64,000 bases of DNA from Lingula anatina (GCF_001039355.2 NW_019773603.1:7894-71893); one strand, 5' to 3'; shown: positions 41,208 through 54,418, counted from the first letter of the stretch. Notes: generated from the letters alone by a model not told the origin. Translations and numbers: made by a program.

Positions 41208-44033
41208 AGAATTTAATAATAAATTTAAAACTGGAGAACTATAATTGTTGGCACATTATTAGCAGAAGAATGCATTTACTGTAATTACCCATTATGAATT
41301 AATTATAACAGAAGACATTTTAACTATTACCAGCTGTAGATAAAAAAAGCAAAGATGTAATATTTTCATTTAAAAGAAGAGTGTATTTGTTGAATATCAT
41401 CTTTAGTTTTTTGTTAAGAAAGAACAAGAGTGGACTTAAATACTTAAGTTGCGATGAATGGTATAAATAATCTTGTCAAAGAATTAATATTACAACAATG
41501 TCCCAAACTGTGGACTAACTCCATGCAGCTTCTCTTGTTTTAGAACCTCTTAGGTCTAAGATAACAGCAGGTGTCTGTGTAACTGGCATACAGATTTTGC
41601 TTTGATAAAGGACAAGGCTAATGACGGAGGTCGCAGTTGAAGAAAGAGTGAATGTGTCAGGCTGTTGCTTAATTTCTGCCGGCCATTATACCAGTATATA
41701 TTATTCAGCAAATTTTTTTTTTGATGAATTCCAAATATTGGCAAGCTTGCACTATATTTGCAGAATCAAATTGGATGGATAGAAGAATAATTATAGCTTA
41801 ACTAAAAAGGCTTAAATTTGCTTTATTGTTAATGATTACAGTAGACCTGTAATTTGTGGATATTTCCACTACTGATACTGAATAATAAATCAAATTTTTG
41901 TTATTTCAAAATATGTTTCACAGCGTTAACTGAAAAAGAAATATATAGAGTAAAAAAGAAAACAGCTGCCGTCGGCAGGAAAAAAATTTAACAGAATCGC
42001 TGAGAATTTAACTGGTCATTGCCGCCGTGCCAGAAAAGAAATAATCTCTCTCCTGCTCTGTCGACCTTGAGACGCTTATAGTGATGTCCGGAAGGCTAAA
42101 CATGCAGGATGCACGCGACCACAGAGAGAAAAGGAGAGGTACGCACAGACACGCAAACTGGTCAGGTGTACTTGAATTAAGCTCAGGAAGCTGGGTGAAT
42201 TGACGCACAGCCAAACTGGAGAGAATGCGACGGTGTAACAGGAATGCAAGTCCTAGGAATGGAAGTCTGGGCTCCCATATGATTAGTACAGTTAGGGTTA
42301 GTTGGAGTATTGGGGTTAGTATGTGGGACGAATGTCACCTGTACAAAGTAATGGGAAGCGGACTACGGTTCCTAGCAGACTTGCATTCCTGTTACACCGG
42401 CTCTGGTACTAATTTTGGCAGGGCACGTGCACTGCAGATATTTAATTAATTAAACGGAAAGTTATAAAACGCGCTGTTATTACATACTGAAATTCACAAC
42501 AAAAACAATTTTTCTAACGATATGTGTCTGATCCGAAAAGAAAGGCGAATTAATCTCAGTAGACATCACGGGAACAGTAATTTTCAAGATTGATCGAAAA
42601 TAAGTGCGGTACCTTGAGGAAGAGTTGCTGTTGCAGCGTAATGACATGAAAAATCATCACACAGACTTCTGTTATGGGTTAAAAGTCTTGATGTATATTC
42701 GGAATAGTGCGCGGTCTTGTAAATATAGCGCACCTCCCCCTCCCCCCACTTTGGCACTGCGTTGAGCGCATTAATCAGTCTGCAATGAGTTTATACAGGT
42801 GTTTTTTAATAAGTCGACACCAATGCAGATAAATGTACCCATATAACGGCTGCCTACCTGCCCCTATGTCAGCATTGAAGGAAAGAAAAAAGTGCAAGGG
42901 AGAGTTTTATTGGATACTGCATTACCAAGCTTCACAGAGCACTCGACAGGTTTTAAGCAGCATTATCAGACGCTTTTTCTGCAACATAAACGGCTGAACA
43001 AGATATAAAGGTAGGTTAGAATATATTTACCTTAGTTCTGAGTATTCAAAGGACAGCAATTTTTAAGAATGATAAATCTATGCAGCATTTTTCACGACAA
43101 AATAAACAATAAAAATGTATAACTGTTTTGGACCTCGTTAGAATGTTTTCTTTTAATTTGCAACACTTTTGCAATGGATAAGAAAGTATTGATTATGTAG
43201 GCCTATTGCGCGTGCCTATTGCGCGTGCGCGTGCATCAAAACTAAGATTATATTCAACTGAAATCTGGGGTTAGATACTGCCACTAAACATAGAGAGTCT
43301 GCGTTTAAATGGAAAAATGAAAATTGACTTGTACAATTAATTTGGTACAGTGAAGGTTTAAAGACATTTGCCATTATACATTTGGACTGAAAATATCACC
43401 CTTTACACTTTTAGACCATGGGTTAATTGACAGGCCGATTGGTGGTTTCAGGATTAGTTCTCAAATCCAAAGTACGGTCTTACGTCGTGTGGCAAATAAT
43501 ATTTGTTCATTAGCTCCATCTCGTGAACTGAAACCGAGACGATTTCTCAAAATAAAACCAATTTGTCTCCACCAAAACAGGGCATGAATCATTTTGTTTG
43601 GGATTTGGGTGAACAATTACTGAACTTATATTGGAATATTTGAATATTTGATTCATTATTTATGCAGCTGTGATAAACAAAACTACCAATGTGTAAATAT
43701 AACGATTATACAGGGTACTCTATATTTAATATTTTCTGCGTTTCGTTAGTATAGCGGAAAATTATGGTATTCACGGTTTGTGATGTAAAAGAAGGTCCGT
43801 GGAGATGTTTGGGTGGATGAAGTAATGAGGTACAGTTATGAGTAGTAGTTCAAATTAAGGGAGAATACAGGTAATAGTGGTCACTTTCTAGCCTGGTTGC
43901 GGAAGGGCGGGATCATTTTTCCCAAAAAATATTACATTAAATGATAATTAGATCATGCCCTATTTTCAGAGTTTTTTGTCTCAGGAACTATGTGGGTTTC
44001 ATCTGTTTTTCCTCTGGGCTTGATGAAAACTGG

Positions 44034-44035
<2 letters not shown>
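41208..44035. other. Intergenic, partly homologous to a flank in the third BRICHOS unit
   Basis: No gene. From about 42600 to 43715 the sequence matches 59180-61015 (interrupted there by MITEs), for example GATAAATCTATGCAGCA and ATGAATCATTTTGTTTGGGA. This extends the duplicated unit of the BRICHOS array to the left. A complete MITE lies at 42232-42398. Confidence 0.6.
42232..42398. mobile_element. MITE of the GGTGTAACAGGAATG family, complete, 167 bp
   Basis: Left end GGTGTAACAGGAATGCAAGTC and right end reading back as GGTGTAACAGGAATGCAAGTC (inverted), about 20 bp nearly perfect. The interior has TTAGGGTTAGTTGGAGTATT. A truncated relative is at 15606-15769. No coding capacity. Confidence 0.85.
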
Positions 44036-44073
<38 letters not shown>

Positions 44074-44075
<2 letters not shown>

Positions 44076-45913
44076 GCTGTTTCACAATCAGGGGTCACAT
44101 TGAGAGAAAAATTAACTCTGGTGCATTTGTTTAATTTTGTAACAGATAAAAAGAATAACATCTTAACTATGACATCCAACATTTTAGAACACAATATTAT
44201 TTTTTTTTTGTGTTGCGTTCAAATTAACAGAATGCCTCTTAGGCTATGATTTAGGGGTACGGACACTTTACATTCAAGTAACTGATGCTTTTGTAACTGA
44301 AATATCATATTGTTTACCAGTTATTTTTGCCAACATTCTAAAAGTATCAAAATAAATATATAACAACAGTACTTTAACCAAAAGGATACAAGTACATGTA
44401 TTAACCAAAATGTTTTATAGAGAAACACCACAGCACGTTTTCATTGGATGCTGGCGCTTGGTTGAGTGTCATTCAGTTTTACTTTCATTTCATGTTGCTT
44501 GGTCTTTATTTATTTATTTATTTATTGATTGATTGATTTTTGTTTCAGTCTTGATTCTTGATTTTCGAGTCTTTTCTTCTTTTCCATCTCTCATTAATTT
44601 GCACCTCTTTCTCTGCTGTTTTCAGGATTGTGGTTTCTGCTTCTCCTTGACTCTCTGTCAGTATGCCCTGATTTCTTCTCTCATCTTTAGTCTTTCTTGC
44701 TGAGCCAGCCTTGGGTGATTCTTCATTTTTTGCTTCTCTGCTATGTTACGTGCATTCAACATCTTCCTTACGTGCTTCAACATGACTATAAGCTCGTTGA
44801 CGTTTTTTTTTTTTTTTTTCAAATTAGTTTTGGTGACAGTAAAAATTTCAGGTTTCCCTTTTCTTGTCCTTTTTGGGTTTTGTTCATTGTCATCCATGTT
44901 TGATACTTCATCCACTGAGAGTATTATAAATATACCTCTGTTAATAATGTAGTGTCCGTACCCCCTCAAAATATATCATATACATTAATCCATAGAATAT
45001 TAATCCATATACAATTTATTATTTTGCAATTAGCTATATTTGGCAATATATTGGAAGCAATATTGTTCATTTTGAATGCAAAGAGTAGAATCTTTACTGA
45101 TATTATTTTTTTGCAAAATGTCTTGCCTGACTCTTATTAATTAGTATCACTTTATCGAATATACATTTATATACAATGTTTTTTCTAAACATCATAGGAC
45201 ATGAATGCATTTTATACAATCTAGAACAATATTTTGTACCATTTTTTGAAGTTTTACCATCATTGATAAGTAGCCAGTTATCCAATGGTTAATGTATAAC
45301 TTGGGGGTACGGACACTACGTTTGGCACCAAATTCTTGCATATATTTTCATAATAAGGGGTAATGTGCTATTTTCTTCCTGAAAAAAAAAAGTGTTAGTG
45401 TGGACATACATAAAATAATAAAATCAGACAGAATATGCTGTGATTCCTAAATAAAACAGATAGGGGGGTACGGACACTACAAAAATTAGGAGACACCATG
45501 GGCTCATGATTATAAATACCATAGCATTATTAATAATGGTTACATATGCACAACTCTTTAATTATGTTTAAGTCATAACATGGTAAATTCATCTTATTTT
45601 CACGTAGGTGATTTCAAAGTAACATTTGGCCTTATCAAATATGTTTTTTATTGCATTAACAAAAATAGGTAAAATGTGTACGAAAGCCTGTTTCATCATA
45701 TTTATGACCTTAATTGCAAATGACCCATCGTAACAGTACATTTTGAACACATAATTGGCTATATTTTTGTAAATTGTAGTCCGATTATTACAATTCTTTT
45801 TTATTTTGCTCCTATGAACAGTGTCTTTGATATCAGTCTATCAGCAATCTCTAATCATAAATTGCTAATTTATCAGACACCACATTTATTTGTCACCCTG
45901 ATTGTGAAACAGC

Positions 45914-45915
<2 letters not shown>
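44074..45915. mobile_element. 1.84-kb TIR element inserted in a TA microsatellite
   Basis: Ends are perfect inverted repeats of 20 bp, CGGCTGTTTCACAATCAGGG, and both ends abut (TA)n runs (44037-44073 and 45916-45974), as expected for insertion into a TA array with TA target duplication. Inside, the word GGGGTACGGACACT occurs four times, three direct (44256, 45306, 45466) and one inverted (44952). A lysine-rich frame on the minus strand (44658-44969) may be a decayed protein segment, but no transposase motif is visible. Family not recognised. Confidence 0.75.

Positions 45916-45974
<59 letters not shown>
45916..45974. repeat. (TA)n microsatellite between two transposons
   Basis: About 29 TA units separating two unrelated TIR elements. 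Confidence 0.95.
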
Positions 45975-45975
<1 letters not shown>

Positions 45976-45978
<3 letters not shown>

Positions 45979-47633
45979 CTTGACATTTGATATGGAATAT
46001 TTTAGTTTCGAAGGTATGCCTTGGTAAAAATGCATTCTTTTTTTAAAAAAAATCCGATCTCATATAAGATATGTGAATGGAGAAGTGTGTAGTCAGGTGT
46101 GTCGCTACTAATGAACTGACTACCATGTCTTTATTGCACTGCTGTATTGTGTATTATGCAATGATTTAATTGGGTAGTGCTCCTTTGGACTCGTTCATGC
46201 TTGGGTGTGCCAAAGCATGGTTCTGTCAAAAAAGTATCTATATGTCGGCAACTATTGCATAAAAAAATTTGAAATTTTGCATGCAAGCGGTCGGTTTTGC
46301 AGTGCGTAAAAAGAACTAAGTGGTGATTTATAAAAATTTTTTATCTGTGGTAGAATGGTGCTAAAAAGACAGACATTGCCAGACAGATTATTGGGCCAAA
46401 CAGAACGGTCCGCACAGTTTTATAGAGTAATGCCCAGACTGATGTACCTACACAGAGGCCACACCCAATGTATTAAAATCTTCCCACCAGGGTACAGGAC
46501 TCACTGCCTTTCGGGATATGGTGCTGCAACTAAACAAAAAACACCCAGTCCGTTCAGAATGAGGGGTAAATTGCTGTCAAAACGCGTTTTTCAAGGCCCT
46601 TATCGAACAACAAACTTGTTTTAGCAGGTTAGAATACCAGACGACCTCCGGGGAACCCACTGTAAACGGCAAAACAGCGTCGTCTGTTTTCTTTAATGAA
46701 CTGGGGACCATGACCGTTTCTGGGTAGAACACTGAAATCGCGTGGCTTTCTTTACTGAGATCAGATTTCACCTGTACCGCTCAACTAGTCAAAACAGAGT
46801 TTACAGACATCCAGAAGAGGCCTATGATGAAGAGTGTGTCGAGTCTATAAAGTGACTAGGTTCATTGACAGCGTCAGTATTTGGACTGGATACCACATTG
46901 GTGCCAAAACACCAATAGTAGTCATCTATGAAAACCTAAACCAGATCAAATAAAGGAGTAATCTGGGAACCACTTGACCATCATTTGATAGGGGGCGCCT
47001 TAGGAACAATTTTAGGTAGCACGGTGAAAGTGCCGGTTCACACAGAGCACTTTTATTACCAGATAACTTACAGAACCAGCAGAATGAGCAGCAACCTTGG
47101 TCATCAATATTGCCAAATTTGAACCACATAGACAATATGTGGGTAGGCCATTACTAGCCGAACCAACGGCCTACATGTCGTGCGACAAAATTGAACCAAA
47201 TTGGACAGGTTTTGACCAATGCCTGGAATGTTATTCCAGATTGAACTCTAAAAAACTATCCCAAGAAATGCCTTGCCGCTTGAGAGACCTGGAAGCAGCT
47301 AGACCAAGTCAGACGTAACAGCGACCGTTGCTGTGATTAGACACTGACATGAGGGTCCTTTGTGGGGCGTGTAACTCTTTTACAGACGATAATTTGTAAA
47401 ATATGGAGATCCAAAATACCGATTTTAATGGTTATTGTATGACATAAAATAGACAATGTATTTTTGTTTGCTTCACGGGCGAATTCAATTAATGAACTGA
47501 TGTCACAATGACATCGAAGAGTTTAAAGTTATTAAAACACGATTTTAATCCCTATTTTCATTTATCAGTCAGTTAAATAGGAAAAATTTGATGAAAAGTG
47601 ATTTGGAAAAAAATATTCCATATTAAATGTCAA

Positions 47634-47637
<4 letters not shown>
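45976..47637 (+). mobile_element. Decayed Tc1/mariner element, about 1.66 kb
   Basis: Ends are inverted repeats of 28 bp with one mismatch (AGACTTGACATTTgATATGG), flanked by (TA)n on both sides. Length and TA target fit the IS630-Tc1-mariner superfamily. The interior, in shifting frames, reads like a Tc1 transposase. Confidence 0.85.
46340..47320 (+). pseudogene. Tc1-type transposase relic
   Basis: In order along the plus strand: a segment reading LVLAG-stop-NTRRPPGNPL (like AGLRARRPRRxPLL of Tc1 proteins, about 46612-46670), TEIRFHLYRSTSQNRVYRHP (like SDESRFHLYRSDG, from 46757), IGAKTPIVVIYENLN (about 46896), PWSSILPNLNHIDNMW (like WPAxSPDLNPIEHLW, about 47092) and AWNVIP (about 47225). Stops and frameshifts interrupt it repeatedly, and the middle catalytic Asp is replaced (TE for DE). 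Not functional. Confidence 0.85.
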
Positions 47638-47672
<35 letters not shown>

Positions 47673-48222
47673 CGTTTGATTTAATTTTGAAGAAAATATA
47701 GTGCATACACAGGTATGTGCTCCACTTACATGTTTAGTCAGCGAGCAGTCCAGTCGTCATTCGGGTGACCTGTTCGAACAGAGGACGCCCTGTCTTGCGA
47801 CTGGAGGGCTTGTTAAAATCCTGGCAGGTGAATGGATTGTTAAAATTCTCAGTATGCTTTTCTAAAATCATGGACACTGCCATAGTTACTGTAACCAAGC
47901 TGAAAGAGTACCAGTATTTTAAGCTTTATACCGAACGCATATTGAAACATATAGCTCTTCCATCTATAGCTGTGTTTGTTTTACACAACACACATCGACA
48001 CTCAACGTAAATGACACTGTTGCTTGTCATAAGTGGGTCTCTCAGCATTCTCTAAATGACTAGCAAACCCTTAATACCAGTAGTCATGTTGAAACTAATA
48101 TGATTTTAGATATATTGAGATATAATTAAATTGATGGAAAATAGTAAGTAAATTTAAAGCGTAATTTGCATTAAGTTTGAATACATTCAGTTCCATGTAT
48201 ATGTGGCAGGTTGCATGTCAAC

Positions 48223-48230
48223 TATAAAAG
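48223..48230 (+). promoter_or_regulatory. Candidate TATA box, BRICHOS unit 1
   Basis: TATAAAAG, 1095 bp before the start codon. The same word in the same context (GGTTGCATGTCA..TATAAAAG) is kept in all three units. An acceptor lies just before each ATG, so a non-coding first exon after this TATA box is plausible. Conservation may merely reflect recent duplication. Confidence 0.4.
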
Positions 48231-49317
48231 TTTATTTAAAATGTAAATCAAGTAAACGTATGAAACAGGAGGCAAAGAGATATACAAAAACAGACAGTGA
48301 GATGGACAGCCATACATAGAAAGAGTCTTGCAGTTTTAGATAGTTCTGCAGAAATTAACCATGTAGTAGAAAATGATAAATGCCTGTCTCAGTTTTCTTA
48401 TTGATGAAAACTAATAACAAAACCCCCTGAAAAACCAACCGACTTGAGATTACAACGGGGTTTCTCTTACAGAATAGGATACCTGCGTATCAGACAATGC
48501 CTGGACGTGTCTTTTAGGTACACTATAGTATATATATTACTCCAGGTAAACGTTCAGCTAGCGAACAGTCCAGTCGTTTCAGTACGGGGCGGCATGTCTT
48601 ACGGCTGTCCGACTTGATAGACTGGATGGCTTAAAAGTTAAAATTCTCAAATTGACTTTCTATGATATGATTTAAAATCATGAACACTGCTATAGTAACT
48701 GCACCCTGAACACATTTTAAGCTTTATGCCGACTGCAAATTAAACATACCAGTATAACCCTTCCATCTTTAACCGTTAGTTGTTTTTAAGCGGGTAACGC
48801 ACAGCTGCATCGTTTATGATAGACTCTTGTCCTGATTGTCATTAGCAGGCCTCTCGACATTCAGAAGGGATCTTTCTAACTTCAATGTTTTTTTCTACAG
48901 TACAAAACTAGCTGTTAGGATATCTGAGTTCCAGACAGTGTCTCGGCATATCCTTTACAGCTAGGTATACTGTTCTTTATGTTTGGCAGTGTCCCCTTTC
49001 ATGTCTAAGTATTCTGCTCATCAAACCTTATCCATACCTTTAAATAAACACAAAACGCTTAACTTTGCAGAGGCGGCAATGAGTTTGAAAGAAGAAATTT
49101 ATTGCTTCTTATTTGCAGCAATATTGCAAAAAATTGCTGCAAATTTGCCAGAAGGAATTGCAGTTTGAAACAAATTTGTACTACTCGTTCTACTTTTCTT
49201 GGATTTCATAAAATGATGCTTTAAAAAAGTTGTATATATTTATTTTCCATTACTCCACAACATAGCTAAACATAACAAAATACATTTATTCTTTGTTGTT
49301 TTCTGATATTTCAGACG

Positions 49318-52175
49318 ATGGACCTGCACAAGAATTACATCATTGTTGCTGTTACTGTCATTGCTGCTGTTGCTCTTGCTGGAACATTAGGAGCTGTTCC
49401 CATCTCTAAAAAAGCAGCATTGGATGTGGGGAAGGTGGGTATTCTGACTTCACGTACGTACGCTTATTTACAATAATAATTTTTTTTTATTTCTTCTATC
49501 AATGATACAATTCTTGAATGATATTTTTTCACTTCTTTTGAGAATTGTTTGTTGTATTAGAAACTCACAACACTGTGCCGTTTCCATTTTCATTGACGTT
49601 ACAATACGGAATCGACGTAATAAGGTTTCGTTTTTCAGAAGTACCACCTTCACAAGGGCGTCAAGAGAGAGAATGAGAATGTCCAGGTCAATGTCGAATA
49701 CAATGTCACCGTGTACAACGTCACTGATGAGCAGTTCCATGTTGAAATGGACAACTCAAGGGTGAGAAAAAAAAAAACAGTTTTAACTTAATTAAGTAAT
49801 CATTTGATTACAAATCATTAAGAAAGCTTATTTTGCTCGTACTATACCTAAACGCAACCAGTATATCCATTCCCAGGTAACACAGATTACGTCCCCACAG
49901 GGTTACATATTAACTGATTAGACCACCAGCACGCGTTAAGAGAATGTGATTTTAACGTTTTACGCTGACATTGTTCCAAGTAACGTTGCCAGCGCGTTCT
50001 GTTAACGTATAGATGTTGATGAAATTTGCAAATTATACGAACCACAAGCGCTTTACGCTGTTTAACCTACATGTACACTTGGCGGCTTATTGTTGTAGGG
50101 CTTAGTCGACGACCAGCGAGGTGCCAATTTTAAGGCATGTTAACTGTTTAAAACGGTGCTTTTGTTCGAGATACCACAACTAACATGACTAATGATACAA
50201 AAAACAAAATACCGGTGAGAAATCCTAATTTTAAACCATCATTCTCAATCTGTAACATGATCTCCTTAAATCTGAAATAAAAAAAAATATCTCCCTAAAT
50301 GTGCAAGAGGTGTCTTCGCGGATAACTTAAGGCTTTATCATGAGAGCATACATGCTCACAGTTCTCTTCTGCTGAATGATTTGTTGCAGAAACAAAGGTG
50401 GAGCCCTGATATTAACCCTACTTAGCGCCTGTGACATGAATTAGAAAATGTGCAATGCAAAGGGGAATAAGCCTCCAAATGATCGCGGCCAACTCCGACA
50501 AACTTTTTAGGAAGAACGGGACAATATTCCACAAAACAGAATTATTGCAATTGTTAGTTGAACTCATGCTGCACCGTCTACAAGAGATCATTGCAGTACG
50601 CAGTAGACAGATTCGCATGTAGATGTGACTTTCAACAAGTGCATACGGTTGCTAATTTTTGTACATTTTTGTACATTTTCAATTCAAAAGACATTTTTAT
50701 ATCTATTTAAATCACATTAGAACATCACATATGAGGGGGTGCTTGTCATAATTTTGAATAAATTGTATAAAATACGGATATCTTCACCGGTATTTTATAT
50801 TTTATATACCATGAGTCATGTTAAATATGGTATTTAGAATAAAAAGTACAGTTTATAACAGTTTACACCTGTGTGGTGATAATTTGCGAATATAATCACA
50901 TGTACCTGAATGTGGGACAATCTTTTTGACCAAGAGAATACATCTCAATCAAATTGCTCGCAAGGTCAACTACCACAAGAGTGAATAAATCCAGTTGTGG
51001 AAGAAATCAAGTGTTGACATTTCCTTTGAATTATACTTCACGGTCGTCTGCTCCTATTCACATATGAACGCCAATAATTTATAGTTTTTTTAAAAATTTT
51101 ATTGGATTCAATCAGCACAAAGATACTATAGACGTATTATTGAATAATAGATGCAGGAAAAACCTCACTTTCAGTACTTGGATGTTTTCAATACCCTTTA
51201 AGAATCCCTGACATTCAATCCAAAGAATTAACTGAATGTACTAGTATGGGCTCTTTTTGCAAACATTATGTACAGGTATGCAATTAATACCTAGAAATTT
51301 GCCTTGTTGGGTTCATTTCAGAGTCTGATTATTTACAAGATGGAAAAAAACAGCACGTATTTCTGTTTCTTGACTCCAATGAACACATCTGAGGAGGCTC
51401 ACGGGGTATTGATATTTATTCATATTCTTAAACATTCTTAAACTACTTGAAAACATGTTTAAATAAGTGGTGTATAAAATATAGATAAAGGTTTAGAATT
51501 AGATAAAACATAATTTAAGATGTAATAGCTTTTAATAACAAAACGTTTACAGTGACATACCTGTGTCATAAAACATAATATAACACAGCATAGCAAAATA
51601 ACTTTAAACACTTTGCTTTCAGAACATCGTAGCAAATATGTCAGATGAAGAAGATGACAATGATGATGTCCAAATGAACGTCTTTCTCATCGCCTCCCAG
51701 ATCAAGAACAAAACAATCCTTAGTCCCAGTGTTCAGGAATTCTGCAGGGATCTTGATGCATACTGGCTCACTCAGATGGACAACAATACTGTACGTATAG
51801 ATGGCGCCAACACGCAATACCCAAAAGGTACGTACAAATAAATCTCTGACCATTAATCATCATTACTTGCGAAACGTACAGTGACGTCAGTGCAGTGGAT
51901 TTATTTTTTATTTATGTGTAGAATGCGTAGGAAAGTATATCATATCATATCTTATTTCAGATGTTCATGATCGCCAGAAACGCTCCTACTGTGGCTATTA
52001 CTTTTGTGCGATACGTAGATGCGAACATGTTTGGGATAATGGTTGGAAGCACACTTGTTTTAACATATCTCTTTTTGCTTGTGATAACTGCAGAGGTCAA
52101 TGGTTACTACATTTATCTGCAAAAGAGCGTTCTGATATGAAACATAGGGGGGATACTATAGTGTTTCCGTTCTGA
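49318..52175 (+). CDS. Secreted BRICHOS proprotein with six-cysteine C-terminal peptide, unit 1, 247 aa
   Basis: Exons: 49318-49434, 49639-49761, 51322-51405, 51623-51827, 51961-52175; introns in phases 0, 0, 0, 1, all GT-AG. Residues 1-21 form a signal peptide (cleavage likely after ALA at 21; a signal anchor is the alternative). Residues about 65-160 fit a BRICHOS domain: SLIIYKMEKNSTYFCFLTP with the first Cys at 95, an acidic loop SDEEDDNDD, and VQEFCRDLDAYWL with the second Cys at 149, as in the C-terminal LC..xPxYWI of the family. Residues 181-184 are RQKR, a furin-type site, followed by a 63-residue peptide with six cysteines. BRICHOS domains act as intramolecular chaperones for such peptides; annelid antimicrobial precursors share this order. 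The role in defence is inference. Exon 1 begins just after TTTCAG, so a 5' non-coding exon must exist. AATAAA at 52241. Confidence 0.85.
50386..50625 (+). mobile_element. Tc1/mariner transposase fragment in intron 2 of unit 1
   Basis: Plus-strand frames read WSPDINPT (like SPDLNPIE) and then RDNIPQNRIIAIV followed by HRLQEIIA (like WNxIPQxxIxxLVxSMxRRLQAVI). This is the C-terminal part of a Tc1-type transposase with stops. No full element around it. Confidence 0.75.
51984..52172 (+). other. Predicted mature peptide of unit 1 (63 aa, six Cys)
   Basis: Region after RQKR. Cysteine pattern C-x4-C-x4-C-x11-C-x7-C-x2-C, three disulfides possible. Slightly cationic (about +2 without His). Contains the conserved IRRC and WDNGWK words also found in unit 2. 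The C-terminal tail ends GDTIVFPF. The boundary is inferred from the cleavage motif. Confidence 0.6.
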
Positions 52176-52240
52176 TAACATAAATAATTTGTGTTTGATG
52201 GGTTTGTCACCTCTTCTGACACCCCCAAATCCGCCACTTT

Positions 52241-52246
52241 AATAAA
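52241..52246 (+). terminator. Polyadenylation signal, BRICHOS unit 1
   Basis: AATAAA 66 bp after the stop codon, in a context (CGCCACTTTAATAAATGCGG) identical to unit 2. Confidence 0.7.
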
Positions 52247-53061
52247 TGCGGTCGTCACCGGCCAAATTTCGAGCATAATACTTGTGTTTGTCCTTTATTG
52301 ATACTTTCAAGTATGCTATCCAAGAGACATAAAGATATTTATTTGTATTGCATGCCAAACGTTTCCCTTGCGAAAATTCCCTATATGATCTTACAGCATT
52401 CCTAAGATAAGTAAGAGAATATTATATTTAGGAATTAATAAACAAATGTTACTTTCACATCCAACGGAAATGGAATTGCTATCCGGGTAAAATGTATAAA
52501 GTGTAAGGTCACAATTTACTGTTGCTAATAATATAAATGTTTCTCTTCTTATTATTAAATGATTTGTTAAAATGAGCAACAGCAGACTGGTAAAAATGCT
52601 TTAAACATCTCTGAGTCCTTTGAAAGTTTAAAGTCTGCAGTTAATCAGTAATAAATTTAAAAAAACTGAACACCGAACACTGAAGATTTATTTGTTACTC
52701 AAAAGAATTTATGTAAGGCCGTAAATAGGTTCTGAGCGAAGTATGACAATATTCTTTATCAGTAATAATTTTTACAAAGTACCATTTGCAGGGCGGGTAA
52801 AGTAAAACAAGGCAGCAAAGCTGTCAAATGTACAGACAAAAAGCAGGAAATAACAAAAAAGGCTACTGTCAATTCTGATGCAAAAGTACATTATGTTAAA
52901 CTGCAAATTCAACATCAAATTTTAATTATGCTCAACAGGTAAAATACATCTGTGTCTGTACATAAAAACGGCATTTCTTTAAAATAATGGCCCGTTATGC
53001 TGATTTTTGAACTCAACCTGCGATTTAGCAGGAATGACCACTCCTGTGAGTTTAATGACAN

Positions 53062-53097
<36 letters not shown>

Positions 53098-53647
53098 CGT
53101 TTGATTTAATTTTGAAGAAAATATAGTGCATACACAGGTATGTGCTCCACTTACATGTTTAGTCAGCGAGCAGTCCAGTCGTCATTCGGGCGACCTGTTC
53201 GAACAGTGGACGCCCTGTCTTGAGACTGGTGGGCTTGTTAAAATCCTGGCAGGTGAATGGATTGTTAAAATTCTCAGTATGCTTTTCTAAAATCATGGAC
53301 ACTGCCATAGTTACTGTAACCAAGCTGAAAGAGTACCAGTATTTTAAGCTTTATACCGAACGCATATTGAAACATATAGCTCTTCCATCTATAGCTGTGT
53401 TTGTTTTACACAACACACAACGACACTCAACGTAAATGACACTGTTGCTTGTCATAAGTGGATCTCTCAGCATTCTCTAAATGACTAGCAAACCCTTAAT
53501 ACCAGTAGTCATGTTGAAACTAATATGATTTTAGATATATTGAGATAAAATTATATTGATGGAAAATAGTAAGTAAATTTAAAGCGTAATTTGCATTAAG
53601 TTTGAATACATTCAGTTCCATGTATATGTGGCAGGTTGCATGTCAGT

Positions 53648-53655
53648 TATAAAAG
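53648..53655 (+). promoter_or_regulatory. Candidate TATA box, BRICHOS unit 2
   Basis: TATAAAAG, 771 bp before the start codon; the shorter distance reflects a deletion in the 5' region relative to unit 1. Confidence 0.4.
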
Positions 53656-54418
53656 TTTAATTAAAATGTAAATCAAGTAAACGTATGAAATAGGAGTCAA
53701 AGAGATATACAAAAACAGACAGAGATGTACAGCCATACATAGAAAGAGTCTTGCAGTTATAGATAGTTCTGCAGAAATTAACCATGTAGTAGAAAATGTT
53801 AAATGCCTGTCTCAGTTTTCTCTTTGATGAAAACCAATAACAAAAACCCCTGAAAAACCAACCGACTTGTGATTACAACGGGGTTTCTCTTACAGTATTG
53901 GATACCTGAGTACAATACAATGCCTGGACGTGTCTTTTAGGTACACTATAGTATATATATGGCTCCAGGTAAACGTTCAGCTAGCGAACAGTCCAGTCGT
54001 TTCAGTATGTCATTTGGGCTACCTGTTCGAACATGGGACGGCATGTCTTACAGCTGTCCGGCTTGATAGACTGGATGGCTTAAAAGTTAAAATTCTCAAT
54101 TCGCCTTTCTTTGATAGGATTTAAAATTATGAACACTGCTATAGTAACTGCACCCTGAACACATTTTAAGCTTTATGCCGACTGCAAATTAAACATACCA
54201 GTATAACCCTTCAGAAATTTATTGCTTCTTATTTGCAGCAATACTGCAAAAAATATAAAAATAAATTGCTGCAAATTTGCAAGAAGGAATTGCAGTTTGA
54301 AGCAAATTTGTACTACTCGTACTAATTTTCTTGGATTTCATGAAATGATGCTTTAAAAAGTTGTATATAAATATAACAAAATACATTTATTATTTGTTGT
54401 TTTCTGATATTTCAGACG

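Noticed and set aside
42280-42320. TTAGGGTTAG words suggesting interstitial telomere repeats
   Set aside because: Only one or two partial units, and they are part of the conserved interior of a MITE family.
44658-44969. Lysine-rich 103-codon frame within the 1.84-kb element
   Set aside because: Could be a relic of a transposon protein, but stops follow and no known motif can be named; kept only as part of the element.
47750-47800. tRNA-like GTTCGAAC word in the 5' flank of the BRICHOS units
   Set aside because: No cloverleaf can be drawn around it and no A-box lies at the proper distance.
47765-48010. Open frame of 81 codons recurring in all three BRICHOS units (also at 53220 and 61075)
   Set aside because: The unit 1 frame begins at GTG, not ATG; conservation is explained by duplication of the whole flank, and unit 3 has a large indel in it. 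No recognisable domain.
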